From the NCBI GenBank assembly GCA_017482385.1, contig JAFUNI010000014.1, positions 1 to 64,000 on the forward strand: a DNA stretch of 64,000 nt, given 5' to 3'. Shown here one piece after another: positions 1-8,556 of the stretch (position 1 is the stretch's first letter; every line of letters starts with the position of its first letter). Position numbers and translations under genes: made by a program. Under the pieces are notes generated by a model. That model was not told where the DNA came from. It saw only the letters and a program-made list of their open reading frames with translations, and searched no databases. Source of the stretch: Oscillospiraceae bacterium (GTDB taxonomy: Bacteria; Bacillota; Clostridia; Oscillospirales; Oscillospiraceae).

Positions 1-1
1 C

Positions 2-829
2 GACCAATTGGAGATGGGACACTTACTGGAACCCATTGCCGCACACTGGTATGGCAAGAAAAGCGGCAACTATGTCTATGAGGACACAGGTCTTTACCAG
101 CACGCCGACCACCCGTATGCACTGGCCAATTTTGACCGGAGGTATACGCGTGCCAGCGACGGTAAGCCCGGAATTCTGGAGTGCAAGAGCTGTACCTACC
201 ACAAGGCAGACAGCTGGGTAGACGACGCTATTCCCTTGTACTATGAATTCCAACTCCGCTTCTACCTTGCAGTTGCAGATGTGCACCACGGCGCCTTTTC
301 CTGTATCTGGGGTAACAACCCGGAGAACGACCTGGCAATGCCGGAGATCGAACGCGATTCCGCAAAGGAAGACATGATCTTTGAGCGCCTGGACGAATGG
401 ATCTGGAGCCTTGAGCACGATGTACCGCCCACCATGAGTGGAGTGAAACCCACACTGGCTATGGAGTCCCTTGCAAGGATCTATGGCAACAGCCAAGCCG
501 GCCTCCCAACCATTGAATTTCCTCCTAAGTTTGAGCATCCGCTGCGGCAGATCGCCATTCTGCAGGGAAAGATCAGGGATTGTGACGCCGACAGAAAACG
601 TTATGAAAAGGAGATCGAAGCACACTCCGTGCGGATTGCCGAAGTGATGAAGGATCATGAACACGGTATTTTGACGACTACCAAAGATAAGCTCCTCATC
701 GACTTCGTAACAAAAACCACCAAGCGGCCAAGTTCCGATGCACTGAAGGCAAAGTACCCCAGTGTCTATGCCGATGTGCTGAATGTTTCTACCAGCCGTA
801 AGGTGAAAGTCTCGGTTCAGCCGATTTAA
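2..829 (+). CDS. YqaJ-type PD-(D/E)XK nuclease, 5' end cut by the window
   Basis: The reading frame is open to the left edge, so the true start lies upstream; the TTG at 8 is probably internal. The 275 visible residues resemble YqaJ/lambda-exonuclease-type recombination nucleases. The motif MGHLLEP supplies the first conserved Glu, NFDRRY the Asp, and LECKSC the E-x-K pair of the PD-(D/E)XK active site. The C-terminal third is helical and charged, likely coiled coil. In phages and ICEs this family resects double-strand ends for recombination together with an annealing protein, and such a candidate lies at 4703. It is first in a + strand series of DNA-metabolism genes with short gaps. The family call is from motif recognition; activity is inferred. 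Confidence 0.72.
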   Translation, partial: DQLEMGHLLEPIAAHWYGKKSGNYVYEDTGLYQHADHPYALANFDRRYTRASDGKPGILECKSCTYHKADSWVDDAIPLYYEFQLRFYLAVADVHHGAFSCIWGNNPENDLAMPEIERDSAKEDMIFERLDEWIWSLEHDVPPTMSGVKPTLAMESLARIYGNSQAGLPTIEFPPKFEHPLRQIAILQGKIRDCDADRKRYEKEIEAHSVRIAEVMKDHEHGILTTTKDKLLIDFVTKTTKRPSSDALKAKYPSVYADVLNVSTSRKVKVSVQPI

Positions 830-844
830 CGAAGGAGAAGCTCT

Positions 845-1372
845 ATGTACACTATCTATGAAATGTGCTGCGACGGCTTTGATCAGAAGCTGGAACAGCA
901 GTTCCTTAAACCCAACCGACATCAGAAGAAGGTCTATATCTGCTCGCCTTACAGTGATCCTGATTTGGAAGTGCAGTTGGACAATATGCGCCGTGCTCGC
1001 CTGTATATGCTCTATGCTTTCGAGCATATGGGATACCTGGCCCGAGCACCTCACGCATATCTTCCGATGCTGGTCTGCGATCAGATCCCTACTGAGCGTG
1101 CAATGGCACTTCGGTTCGGTCTGGAGCTGCTGGAACGGTCAGATCTTCTGCTCGTATGCGGTACCACTCTGAGCAAAGGTATGAAGGGTGAGATCACCCA
1201 CGCTGCCAAACTCGGTATCCCCATTCAGGTATTCGATGACGACCTGTATGTGCAGGTGCGTAAGCTGGTCACCCAGACCGGCGCATCGAAGAAACTGGTG
1301 GAACTAAACCGTGAACACAGCGTTCTCGGTCTGGGGAAAGAACTGGTGGTACCTCAGCAAGGAGGTGGCTGA
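845..1372 (+). CDS. DUF4406/DUF7768-like nucleoside deoxyribosyltransferase-fold protein
   Basis: The ATG at 845 follows GAAGGAG with normal spacing. The 175-residue protein has the Rossmann-like pattern of DUF4406-type proteins: a first strand KKVYICSPYS around residue 30, a helix with ERAMALRFGLELLERSD, a strand LLLVCG around residue 100, and GMKGEITHAAKLGIPI. The family is distantly related to nucleoside 2-deoxyribosyltransferases and is common in phages and ICEs, where its substrate is mostly unknown. The gene sits 15 bases after the nuclease gene and 2 bases before the next, so all three are probably co-transcribed. The fold assignment is fairly secure; enzymatic function is not shown. 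Confidence 0.6.
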   Translation: MYTIYEMCCDGFDQKLEQQFLKPNRHQKKVYICSPYSDPDLEVQLDNMRRARLYMLYAFEHMGYLARAPHAYLPMLVCDQIPTERAMALRFGLELLERSDLLLVCGTTLSKGMKGEITHAAKLGIPIQVFDDDLYVQVRKLVTQTGASKKLVELNREHSVLGLGKELVVPQQGGG

Positions 1373-1374
1373 GA

Positions 1375-2040
1375 ATGCGAAAGTTCTCTGTGCCGGTGGA
1401 TATGCGTTCCCGGCGAGAGATGGAAAGCTTTCTGCGTGATCATTTCCGATACCCAACAATGAACTCCTGGAATCAAGCAACATCGTATGCCTGTAATCTC
1501 AAGGTCCACAGCTTAGGCTTGACCTCCGAGATCACAAGCAAGCTCTACGATATGCTCGATACCCAGGAGTTTTTTGATTTCCGGAATGATTTACTGGCAG
1601 AATTCAATCGCACCCACGGCTACCGCTGGCAGGCTGGTTTCAATGGCAGAAGCGGTGGATATCTGGTCCTCTATCAAGGGGAGCTGCGTTCTACCGGGTA
1701 TCTGTCCTACTGCACCCATTGCGGTCAGCGGAACTATCGCAGCACAGCCGAAACCGGCAATGTCTGCGGTACCTGCGGAAGCCCGACGCGAGTGGATTAC
1801 AGTACACCACCGAAACAACCCGTTACATTTCCCGGACGGGGTACGGATATGGATGAAGACTATGACGAGTGGTCTCTTTCCGAACTCCGGAACCGGGTAA
1901 AACTTGTACAGGAGCTGGATAGCCTGGCTGACTCCATTGTCAGTCAGGCGATTCATTTAGCGAATGCATATGAGGTTGTGGAGGAGGAATACTTTGTCCC
2001 CCAGACTCGGCATGTGCTTGTCGCTAAGAGTCCATCTTGA
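1375..2040 (+). CDS. Hypothetical protein with a zinc-ribbon motif
   Basis: The ATG at 1375 follows GCAAGGAGGTG. I do not recognise the 221-residue product. Its centre, around residues 115-140, has CTHCG followed about 16 residues later by CGTCG, a CxxC-x(n)-CxxC zinc-ribbon pattern that suggests nucleic-acid or protein binding. The C-terminal part is acidic and probably helical. Its stop overlaps the putative TTG frame upstream of the RecD-like helicase, and it sits inside the element's DNA-metabolism operon, so an accessory role in replication or recombination is plausible but unproven. Confidence 0.55.
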   Translation: MRKFSVPVDMRSRREMESFLRDHFRYPTMNSWNQATSYACNLKVHSLGLTSEITSKLYDMLDTQEFFDFRNDLLAEFNRTHGYRWQAGFNGRSGGYLVLYQGELRSTGYLSYCTHCGQRNYRSTAETGNVCGTCGSPTRVDYSTPPKQPVTFPGRGTDMDEDYDEWSLSELRNRVKLVQELDSLADSIVSQAIHLANAYEVVEEEYFVPQTRHVLVAKSPS

Positions 2041-2060
2041 AGCAGGAAAGGAGCAAACAA

Positions 2061-4226
2061 GTGCTATGTCAATTCGATAAACTTATCTACCCCAAAACAG
2101 CCGACATCTCAACGGTCGACTATATGATCGCGGTCTACCGTCCCTGCGGCGTTGTAAGGGATGCAGAAGGCGAAATGGTCAGCCAGATCAAAGCGGTCGG
2201 GTACTGTCTTCCCACCTCCGAGAAGCTCCGCTATCGGCTCAATGGTCACTGGAACAAGCATCCTCGTCACGGATTGCAATTCGAAGTTGAAGGGTATGAG
2301 GAAGTGATTTCTCACTCCAAGGAAGGTATTATCGGCTATCTGGCATCCGGTCAGATCAAAGGTGTTGGTCCAAAAATCGCAGAGAAGATCTACGATGCAT
2401 TTGGGCAGGATACACTGGAGATCCTTGATCATGAGCCGGAGAAGTTGATGACCATCCGAGGAATCAGCACCAAGAAGCTGGAGAAGATCCGAGATTCCTA
2501 TCTGGCCTCCAGAGGTGCCCGGGATGTGATCGCATTTCTGGCCCCTCATGGTGTCACTGCCCGCAGAGCCATTCAGATTTACCGTGAGTATGGGAATGAG
2601 ACACTGGATGTGGTCCGCAAGCACCCCTACCGTCTGGTAGAGATGGCCGGTATTGCATTCAAGACTGCCGACAAACTGGCGATGAGTCTGGGACTTCCAG
2701 CAGTGTCTCCGGAGCGAGTGGATGAAGCCCTCATGTATACCTTAGCGGATGCAGAAGTACAAGGCCACATGTGTCTGGAGAAGCATGATTTTCTCCGCAG
2801 ATGCTTGAAACTGCTGGAGACACCGGAAATCACGGAAGATATGGCAGCAGGCAGAGCATTCAGTTTGGTTCAGCAAAACCGACTGGTGTGCTATGACGGA
2901 TATGTCTACCGAAGCAGCTCTGCTACTGTGGAGAACAACATTGCATTCAACATCTATCAGATGCTGAATGCAGAAGTGGAACCCTATGAACACCTGGATC
3001 TGGCTATTCTCGGTGAAGAACGGAAGCTGAATATCAAGCTTGCTCCGGAGCAGAAGGATGCCATCAAAATGGCTCTAAACAACAAGTTTTCGGTCATTAC
3101 TGGCGGGCCTGGAACCGGGAAGACGGCCGTCCAACGGGCATTACTGGATCTGTACCTAGCGAAATACCCAGACGCAGATATTGTGTGCTGTGCCCCCACA
3201 GGACAGGCTGCTCAGCGGATGAAGGAATCCTCGGGATTACCGGCATCCACAATCCATAAGGCTCTGTGCATCAAGACACGGGAAGATGGAACATTGACCG
3301 AAGGTGGGCTATGCTATGCCGATCTCATCCTGGTGGATGAAGTCTCTATGATGGACGCCTTCCTAGCAGACAGGCTCTTTGCTGCAGTGTCACCCAAGAC
3401 CAGACTGGTTATCATTGGCGATGCAGATCAGCTTCCTTCTGTAGGACCCGGCAGTGTTCTCAAGGAGATCATCAACAGCGGTGTTGTACCCGTTGTCAGA
3501 CTGGACCATGTCTTCCGCCAGAGTGCTGGCAGCCGCATTGCTACCAATGCCCGGCTTATTAAGCACGGCAATCTGAGTATGGAGTACGGCCCGGATTTCC
3601 AGTTCTTTGATTCTACAGACCTTACTGTTTCCGCTGATATCATCGAGAACCTTTATATGCAGGAGGTAAGTAAGTTTGGCGTGGATGGAGTGGCATTTCT
3701 GACCCCCTTCCGCCATAAGACTGAGACCTCCGTGGATGCGATGAACGCACGGCTGCAGGCATTGGTGAATCCGCCGGCACTGGGAAAAGCAGAGGCTGTC
3801 TGTGGAGAGCTTCGCTTCCGTGTGGGCGATAAGGTCATGCAGATCAAGAACTACGACCAGGTCAGCAATGGAGATATTGGGTACATCCAGACGATCACCG
3901 GCGACGAGAACGATGCGACAATAGTGATCGACTTTGGCGATGGCCGGATCATGGAGTATGAGAATGACCAGCTGAAAATGCTGGATCTCGGATACGCTTC
4001 CACCATCCACAAATCGCAAGGATCTCAGTATAAGTCCGTCATTATGAACCTGCAATGCGCACACGCGATCATGTTGATTCGCGCCATTGTTTACACAGCT
4101 ATCACGCGTGCAAGACTTCGCCTTTCCATTGTAGGCGAACGCAAGGCTTTGTGTCGGGCCATCCGGAACACAAAAGCAGACCAACGCGGCACCCGCCTAG
4201 CGCGGAGAATTCAAGACTTCTTATAG
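2061..4226 (+). CDS. RecD2-like ATP-dependent DNA helicase
   Basis: About 721 residues. The N-terminal third carries helix-hairpin-helix-like repeats (SGQIKGVGPKIAEKIYDAFG, then MTIRGISTKKLEKI), as in RecD2. A superfamily 1 helicase core follows: Walker A GGPGTGKTAV near residue 350, Walker B LILVDEVSM near 422, then GDADQLPSVGPG and the late motif STIHKSQGSQ with TAITRAR. RecD2 proteins unwind DNA 5'-3' without RecBC. I chose GTG at 2061 because AGGAAAGGAG ends seven bases before it; an in-frame TTG at 2037 overlaps the previous stop and lacks this site. Slightly shorter than typical RecD2. It lies in a plasmid-like replication or recombination module, so the substrate is probably element DNA. 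Confidence 0.88.
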   Translation: MLCQFDKLIYPKTADISTVDYMIAVYRPCGVVRDAEGEMVSQIKAVGYCLPTSEKLRYRLNGHWNKHPRHGLQFEVEGYEEVISHSKEGIIGYLASGQIKGVGPKIAEKIYDAFGQDTLEILDHEPEKLMTIRGISTKKLEKIRDSYLASRGARDVIAFLAPHGVTARRAIQIYREYGNETLDVVRKHPYRLVEMAGIAFKTADKLAMSLGLPAVSPERVDEALMYTLADAEVQGHMCLEKHDFLRRCLKLLETPEITEDMAAGRAFSLVQQNRLVCYDGYVYRSSSATVENNIAFNIYQMLNAEVEPYEHLDLAILGEERKLNIKLAPEQKDAIKMALNNKFSVITGGPGTGKTAVQRALLDLYLAKYPDADIVCCAPTGQAAQRMKESSGLPASTIHKALCIKTREDGTLTEGGLCYADLILVDEVSMMDAFLADRLFAAVSPKTRLVIIGDADQLPSVGPGSVLKEIINSGVVPVVRLDHVFRQSAGSRIATNARLIKHGNLSMEYGPDFQFFDSTDLTVSADIIENLYMQEVSKFGVDGVAFLTPFRHKTETSVDAMNARLQALVNPPALGKAEAVCGELRFRVGDKVMQIKNYDQVSNGDIGYIQTITGDENDATIVIDFGDGRIMEYENDQLKMLDLGYASTIHKSQGSQYKSVIMNLQCAHAIMLIRAIVYTAITRARLRLSIVGERKALCRAIRNTKADQRGTRLARRIQDFL

Positions 4227-4244
4227 TAGAAAGGAATTATTACT

Positions 4245-4688
4245 ATGGCAACTACATTGGAACAGTATAACCAGATGAAGCAGCAGCTGACTGCTAAGAT
4301 CGCAGACGGCACGATGACCGTCGATCAGCTTTTGGGCTACCAGGAGCTGCTGTACCGCATTTCCGTCCTGGAAAGCTGTATGAATTTCGTGAAGACTGCC
4401 CCTGTGACCAATGACATGAAGGTCATGAGCTATCACTACCAGGTTGTCGAAGCCCTCTTTACCTGTCTGCTTCAGGAACGTCAATTCGGTATTCCTGCAG
4501 ATGATGTGGTCAGAAAGCAGCGTGCAACTGCACTGGAAAACCTGCAGACGGTGGTTAATTCCTTCCGTAAGCAGTTCCAGAGCTTCAAACCTGCTGCTCC
4601 TGAAGCCTATCGTGCGGCGGTAACCAAGATGGTCAACACCATCCTGCCGGCATGGCTCCAGTACCGGTTCACCTATATTCCGTTTTGA
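4245..4688 (+). CDS. Hypothetical helical protein of the element
   Basis: The ATG at 4245 follows AGAAAGGAATT. The 147-residue product is predominantly helical with several Gln- and Leu-rich stretches, has no signal peptide or membrane segment, and matches no family I know. The gene starts 18 bases after the helicase stop and ends 14 bases before the next start, so it is part of the same transcript. Its product may be a structural or accessory DNA-transaction protein; this is inferred from position only. Confidence 0.5.
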   Translation: MATTLEQYNQMKQQLTAKIADGTMTVDQLLGYQELLYRISVLESCMNFVKTAPVTNDMKVMSYHYQVVEALFTCLLQERQFGIPADDVVRKQRATALENLQTVVNSFRKQFQSFKPAAPEAYRAAVTKMVNTILPAWLQYRFTYIPF

Positions 4689-4702
4689 TGGGAGGTAGCG
4701 AT

Positions 4703-5476
4703 ATGAGTCAGAACAACATTCCGAATTCAATGACCGCTATTCTCAGTACCATCCATAAGGTGGACGGTTTCGATCCCACGCCGCTTGCAGTGGAGTATAT
4801 GGATCTGACCACACAGGAGAAACGGAAACGCCTTCCCGTTATGGCGCAGTTGGCTTGGTTCCGGCTTCGCTATCCGGAAGGTAAGATCGCTATCAGTGTG
4901 GAGGCAGTGAAAGATTACTTCGTTGCTGCTGCCCGGGTGTATGTCAGCTACAAGGATCCCGTGGATTGCTATCTTGCTGAGGCGACTGCTTCCCGGAAGT
5001 ATGACCCGTTAAAGCCTACCGTTTCTCCCCGGGAATGGGCACAGACGGCCGCTGTAGGTATTGCACTGCGCAATGCCGGTTTTGGCCTTCAGTTTGGTGC
5101 CGCCGGTGATGATTTTGAAAGCGATGTACCCGATGAGTTGGGTGCAGGCGCACATATCGCTCCGCCGGCTGTGCTACCTGCTGCGCCTGCTGTCCAGGGA
5201 GACGGTTCCCAGTCTGGAATGCCTGCAGCACCTGCAGCTCCGCCGGCCCCGGAGCCCGAACCCGAGGTTGTGGAACTGACTCCGGAACAGCGTTTTGAGC
5301 AGGCTTGCTCGATCGTCAGTCCCATCAAAAAGCACAATGGCAAGACCCTTGGTGAGATCCTGACAATGGAACCCAGAGCTATCAACTGGTTGGCAACCAA
5401 GTTCAGCGGCGATGAGACCATCAAAGCTGCAGCAGAGTTTATTTGTTCCTACTCTATGGCGCAGGCAACTGCATAA
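4703..5476 (+). CDS. Putative single-strand-annealing-type protein with ExoX-like C-terminal domain
   Basis: The start ATG at 4703 is preceded by GGGAGG with good spacing; an in-frame upstream codon at 4652 lies inside the previous gene. The 257-residue protein has two parts joined by a Pro/Ala-rich linker around residues 145-190. The N-terminal part has AQLAWFRLRYPEGKI, a strand VAAARVYVSY, and AQTAAVGIALRNAGFG, a layout like phage/ICE proteins of the annealing or ssDNA-binding type. The C-terminal part, with KKHNGKTLGEILTMEP and WLATKF, resembles the small domain at the end of ExoX-like proteins. With the YqaJ nuclease upstream, a nuclease-annealase pair is a reasonable guess but not proven. 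Confidence 0.45.
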   Translation: MSQNNIPNSMTAILSTIHKVDGFDPTPLAVEYMDLTTQEKRKRLPVMAQLAWFRLRYPEGKIAISVEAVKDYFVAAARVYVSYKDPVDCYLAEATASRKYDPLKPTVSPREWAQTAAVGIALRNAGFGLQFGAAGDDFESDVPDELGAGAHIAPPAVLPAAPAVQGDGSQSGMPAAPAAPPAPEPEPEVVELTPEQRFEQACSIVSPIKKHNGKTLGEILTMEPRAINWLATKFSGDETIKAAAEFICSYSMAQATA

Positions 5477-5491
5477 GCTGCTTATCAATTA

Positions 5492-5514
5492 GGGGGATGC
5501 ACATCGCATCCCCC
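5492..5514 (+). promoter_or_regulatory. Intercistronic hairpin before the primase-like gene
   Basis: GGGGGATGC and GCATCCCCC form a perfect 9-bp stem with a 5-base loop. No T run follows; the hairpin runs directly into the AAAGGAGG ribosome-binding site of the gene at 5529. It is more likely an mRNA processing or stability element than a terminator. Confidence 0.5.
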
Positions 5515-5528
5515 GGAAAGGAGGCTGC

Positions 5529-6617
5529 ATGGTCGAAATTCATATAACCGATATTATCCCTCTGATCGGCATTCCCGGTCCCCCCAATGGAAGACCCGTT
5601 TACAATATCAGTTGTCCTTGCTGTGATGATAATCCCAGGAAGAAGCATTTGAACATAAACCTGAATAAGGATGTGTTCTGCTGTCCACGGTGTCATTTCA
5701 GCGGTGGCGTATTTGATCTGTATTCCTATTACTCCGGTGTGGATCGAAAGTTGGCTCGTGAAGTGCTGATGGAAAAGCTCGGTCTGAAGGATAGCGGCTC
5801 AACCTATGAAGGCAGCAAGCAAAAGCAGGAACGGCGAACGATTACCAGACCCATTTTGCAGGATATCGAATTGCCTCTGACGGATATTGATGCAAGGCAC
5901 GAAACCTATGCGGCCTTGCTGGGCAAGCTTTCGCTGGCATCCGATCACCGAGAGAATCTTCTGTCCAGAGGATTGACGGATGAATTGATTCGGGACTACG
6001 GCTATAAGACAATGCCTGTTGTGGGCTTTTCTGCTCTGGCAAAGCAGCTTCAGTCAGAAGGCTATTACCTGGGTGGTGTTCCCGGCTTCTATCATACAAA
6101 GGAAGGAGCGTGGACATTCATTCACGAACGGCGCGGTATTCTGATCCCTGCCAGAGACCAGGACGGAAAGATCCAAGGGCTACAGATCCGGCTTGACAAT
6201 GTCAAAAAGGGTAAGTTCCGGTGGATCTCCAGCATTGGCAAGCAGGATGGCTGTAAAGCCGAGGGATGGACCCATCTGAAAGGTGAACCAACACAGACCG
6301 TGTTGCTGACAGAAGGGCCACTTAAAGCAGATGTAATTAACCACATCACAGGACTTACCGTTGTTGCAGTTCCCGGGGTAAATTCCCTGAAGCACCTGCA
6401 GAGCACACTGGAATATCTCCAATCACAGGGAACGACCAAGATCATGACCTGTTTTGATATGGACTATTTGAAGAATCCACATGTCCGGGATGGCTATTAC
6501 AACCTGGCAAATATTCTGGCGGGAGTCGGTATCGAATACGGAACCTATCTCTGGGATCCCCAATTCAAGGGTCTGGACGATTATGTCTGGCACTGCCGCA
6601 AGCAAGGAACATTATGA
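5529..6617 (+). CDS. CHC2 zinc-finger/Toprim (DUF3854-like) primase-related protein
   Basis: ATG at 5529 after AAAGGAGG. Residues 29-55 form a CHC2-like zinc finger (CPCC, then FCCPRCHFSGG), as at the N terminus of DnaG-type primases. The C-terminal half has the Toprim-like pattern of DUF3854 proteins: VLLTEGPLKADV with the conserved Glu near residue 260, VVAVPGVNS, and a DMD-type acidic motif near 315. At 362 residues it lacks a DnaB-interaction domain and a full DnaG catalytic core, so it may be a minimal primase or a primase-like regulator. It is the last gene before a terminator at 6629, closing the DNA-metabolism operon. Confidence 0.7.
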   Translation: MVEIHITDIIPLIGIPGPPNGRPVYNISCPCCDDNPRKKHLNINLNKDVFCCPRCHFSGGVFDLYSYYSGVDRKLAREVLMEKLGLKDSGSTYEGSKQKQERRTITRPILQDIELPLTDIDARHETYAALLGKLSLASDHRENLLSRGLTDELIRDYGYKTMPVVGFSALAKQLQSEGYYLGGVPGFYHTKEGAWTFIHERRGILIPARDQDGKIQGLQIRLDNVKKGKFRWISSIGKQDGCKAEGWTHLKGEPTQTVLLTEGPLKADVINHITGLTVVAVPGVNSLKHLQSTLEYLQSQGTTKIMTCFDMDYLKNPHVRDGYYNLANILAGVGIEYGTYLWDPQFKGLDDYVWHCRKQGTL

Positions 6618-6628
6618 CATCTAAGAAA

Positions 6629-6667
6629 GGGTGGAACCGTGCGATACGGTTTCCACTCTTTTTTTGT
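6629..6667 (+). terminator. Rho-independent terminator after the primase-like gene
   Basis: GTGGAACCGT and ACGGTTTCCAC pair with a single bulged A, followed by CTCTTTTTTTG. The hairpin sits 12 bases after the stop codon and separates the DNA-metabolism operon from the partition operon. Confidence 0.8.
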
Positions 6668-6697
6668 ACGCATTATCAAAAATTATAAGTATAACCG

Positions 6698-6726
6698 TTG
6701 CAAATACTCATTTGGGGCGGTGTAAT
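6698..6726 (+). promoter_or_regulatory. Candidate sigma-A promoter of the parMR-like operon
   Basis: TTGCAA (6698-6703) and TGTAAT (6721-6726) are separated by 17 bases and lie 31 bases before the start codon of the parM-like gene. I see no clear iterated direct repeats typical of a parC centromere here, so the centromere, if present, is elsewhere or degenerate. Confidence 0.5.
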
Positions 6727-6757
6727 ACAACAGAAATATTTATTAGGAGGATTCACT

Positions 6758-7675
6758 ATGTTAATCGCAATTGACCACGGGAACCATGCTTGTAAGAGCG
6801 TCCACTTCAACTTCGTCTCCGGTTTGGCGCAGCACTCTGTCCGGCCGCCCATGGCAGACGAAGTGCTGGAGTACAAAGAAGAGTTCTGGACCTTATCCGG
6901 CCAGCGGCTTCCTTACCGCAGGGATAAAACTCGGGATGAAAGCTTCTTCATTCTGACCCTGTTTGCCATTGCCAAGGAGTTGGCTTTTGCCGGTCCTCTG
7001 CCTTCTGCAGAGAAAATCGATCTGGCGGTGGGCTTGCCCCCGGAGCATTACGGATTGCTGAAGGATAAGTTCCGGGATTACTTCAAGCGAAACCAGTCTG
7101 TCCAGTTCACCTACAACGATAAGCCCATCACCATTATGATTCGGGATGTGTTTGTCTATCCTCAGGCGTTCGCCGCTATCGCACCTCAGAAGAGTCAGCT
7201 GAAGCACCACCTGCGACTGTTCCTGGTGGATATCGGCGGCTACACCACGGATGTACTGCTCCTGCGTCAGGGCAAGCCCGATATGCAGTTCTGCCGCAGC
7301 CTGGAGACCGGTGTGATCACCATGAACAATGACATTATCCGCCGGGTTGGTGCCCTGCATGATATGCAGATCGAGGATGAGCATATCAGTGCAGTGCTGG
7401 CCGGCAAGGAAACCATCCTCCCGGAGGAGGTAAAAGACACTATTCGTAAGTCTGCAGAACAGCACGCAAAGGACATTCTCAACCAGTTGCGTGAACTGAA
7501 GGTGGATCTGCGCTCTAATCCTGCTGTGTTCATCGGCGGCGGCAGCGCACTGTTCCGGGATTACCTGGAGAAATCTCCTCTGGTGGCATCCGCTACCTTC
7601 GTAGAGAGTGTCAATGCCAATGCCATCGGTTACCACGCCATGGCGGAAGGTCAGCTCTCTCTGTTGAGGACATAA
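6758..7675 (+). CDS. ParM/StbA-like actin-family plasmid segregation ATPase
   Basis: ATG at 6758 follows AGGAGG with a 7-base spacer; the frame extends 60 bases upstream without a better start. The 305-residue protein shows the actin/Hsp70 ATPase signatures: phosphate-1 IAIDHGNHACKS at the N terminus, phosphate-2 LVDIGGYTTDVLL near residue 157, and the adenosine motif FIGGGSALF near 255. Actin-like ParM proteins polymerise and push plasmid copies apart when coupled to a ParR adaptor bound to parC. The ParR-like gene follows 21 bases downstream. Its presence suggests the integrated element has, or descends from, an extrachromosomal form. Confidence 0.8.
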   Translation: MLIAIDHGNHACKSVHFNFVSGLAQHSVRPPMADEVLEYKEEFWTLSGQRLPYRRDKTRDESFFILTLFAIAKELAFAGPLPSAEKIDLAVGLPPEHYGLLKDKFRDYFKRNQSVQFTYNDKPITIMIRDVFVYPQAFAAIAPQKSQLKHHLRLFLVDIGGYTTDVLLLRQGKPDMQFCRSLETGVITMNNDIIRRVGALHDMQIEDEHISAVLAGKETILPEEVKDTIRKSAEQHAKDILNQLRELKVDLRSNPAVFIGGGSALFRDYLEKSPLVASATFVESVNANAIGYHAMAEGQLSLLRT

Positions 7676-7696
7676 GGGAAGCTGAGGTGAGTAACG

Positions 7697-8050
7697 ATGA
7701 TCAAGGATGGTAAATACCGTTACACCCTCCAGTTTGGTATGGAATCCGTAGAAGAGCAGCGAGCCGGTGAGCTACTGGAGAATATGGGCAACAAGAAGAG
7801 TCCGGTGATCGTTGCTGCCCTCAATGAATATCTCGACAGGCACCCGGAACTGCTCTCTGGCAAAGCAGTGATCCAGTACCGGCTCAGCACCCTGCCTCCG
7901 GAGCAACTGAAAGAGACGATCCGTCAGCTGATCGAGGAACGGCTGGGAGCCGGCATCCCGGTATCTAAGCAGGTAGACAGCACGCAAGATACTGCGCAGG
8001 TCAGCAGCGATATCCTCGATATGCTAAACGACTTGGATTGTTTCTCTTAG
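7697..8050 (+). CDS. ParR-like partition adaptor (putative)
   Basis: ATG at 7697, with a GAGGTGAG ribosome-binding site. The 117-residue protein begins with a beta-strand (YRYTLQFG) followed by two helices (EEQRAGELLENMG, and SPVIVAALNEYL), a ribbon-helix-helix-like arrangement as in ParR/StbB adaptors. The C-terminal half is polar and would carry the ParM-contact region in that family. It is the second and last gene of the parM-like operon, which ends in the terminator at 8068. The identification rests on this context and the predicted N-terminal fold rather than on strong sequence motifs. Confidence 0.6.
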   Translation: MIKDGKYRYTLQFGMESVEEQRAGELLENMGNKKSPVIVAALNEYLDRHPELLSGKAVIQYRLSTLPPEQLKETIRQLIEERLGAGIPVSKQVDSTQDTAQVSSDILDMLNDLDCFS

Positions 8051-8067
8051 CCCCAGAAACGCGCATG

Positions 8068-8099
8068 CCCCAGGACCAGTAAAATGGTCCTGGGGTTTT
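8068..8099 (+). terminator. Strong rho-independent terminator of the partition operon
   Basis: CCCCAGGACCA and TGGTCCTGGGG form a perfect 11-bp stem with a 6-base loop, followed by TTTTC. It lies 17 bases after the ParR-like stop. Confidence 0.9.
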
Positions 8100-8556
8100 C
8101 ATTTTCCAATTTGTATGTTTCAAAAATAGCCCGTTCTCACTTGTAACAGACAATCTTACTATTCAGTCGACACCTTTCGTGGGATTTTTCACCGCCAGTT
8201 TTCTATAAATAGAGTGTAAATGCGACACATGAGGCATGCCTCTTTGTCAGAATTTGATTATTATAGTAAAATTAGTATAGGTGATGCCATGAAAAGAAGT
8301 GATCGAAATGTAAATTTAAAGAGCGTTGAGGTGAAGCACTAAGCGCCTGCACCTTGCTCAAAATAGCAAAACCGACCTTACTCTTTGTCGCGTTTCCAAT
8401 TGGGCCCAAGCAAAGCGTAGAGTCTTTATAAGCATTTTTAGCACGCAGTTTAGTTTTACTCTAATACTGTGTGTTTTATTTTTTCCCATAAATCGTTGTC
8501 GTGGGCCTCCTCGTCCAGTTCCGTTTGAAACACCAAATTGAACTGGAGGAACAACT
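8100..8556. other. 457-base intergenic region between partition and recombination modules
   Basis: No convincing gene. It is more AT-rich than its surroundings. It contains a 12-bp palindrome GAGGCATGCCTC (8231-8242), a weak promoter-like pair TTGATT/TATAGG with a 16-base spacer (8254-8281), and a 17-codon frame (8289-8342) preceded by AGGTG that could be a leader peptide but has no other support. The last 20 bases hold the GGAGG site of the sigma-like gene. This could be a regulatory or origin region; I see no iterons. Confidence 0.4.

Noticed and set aside
8289-8342. 17-codon frame as a leader peptide
   Set aside because: Only a partial ribosome-binding site and no attenuator hairpin after it; kept as a note in the intergenic entry.
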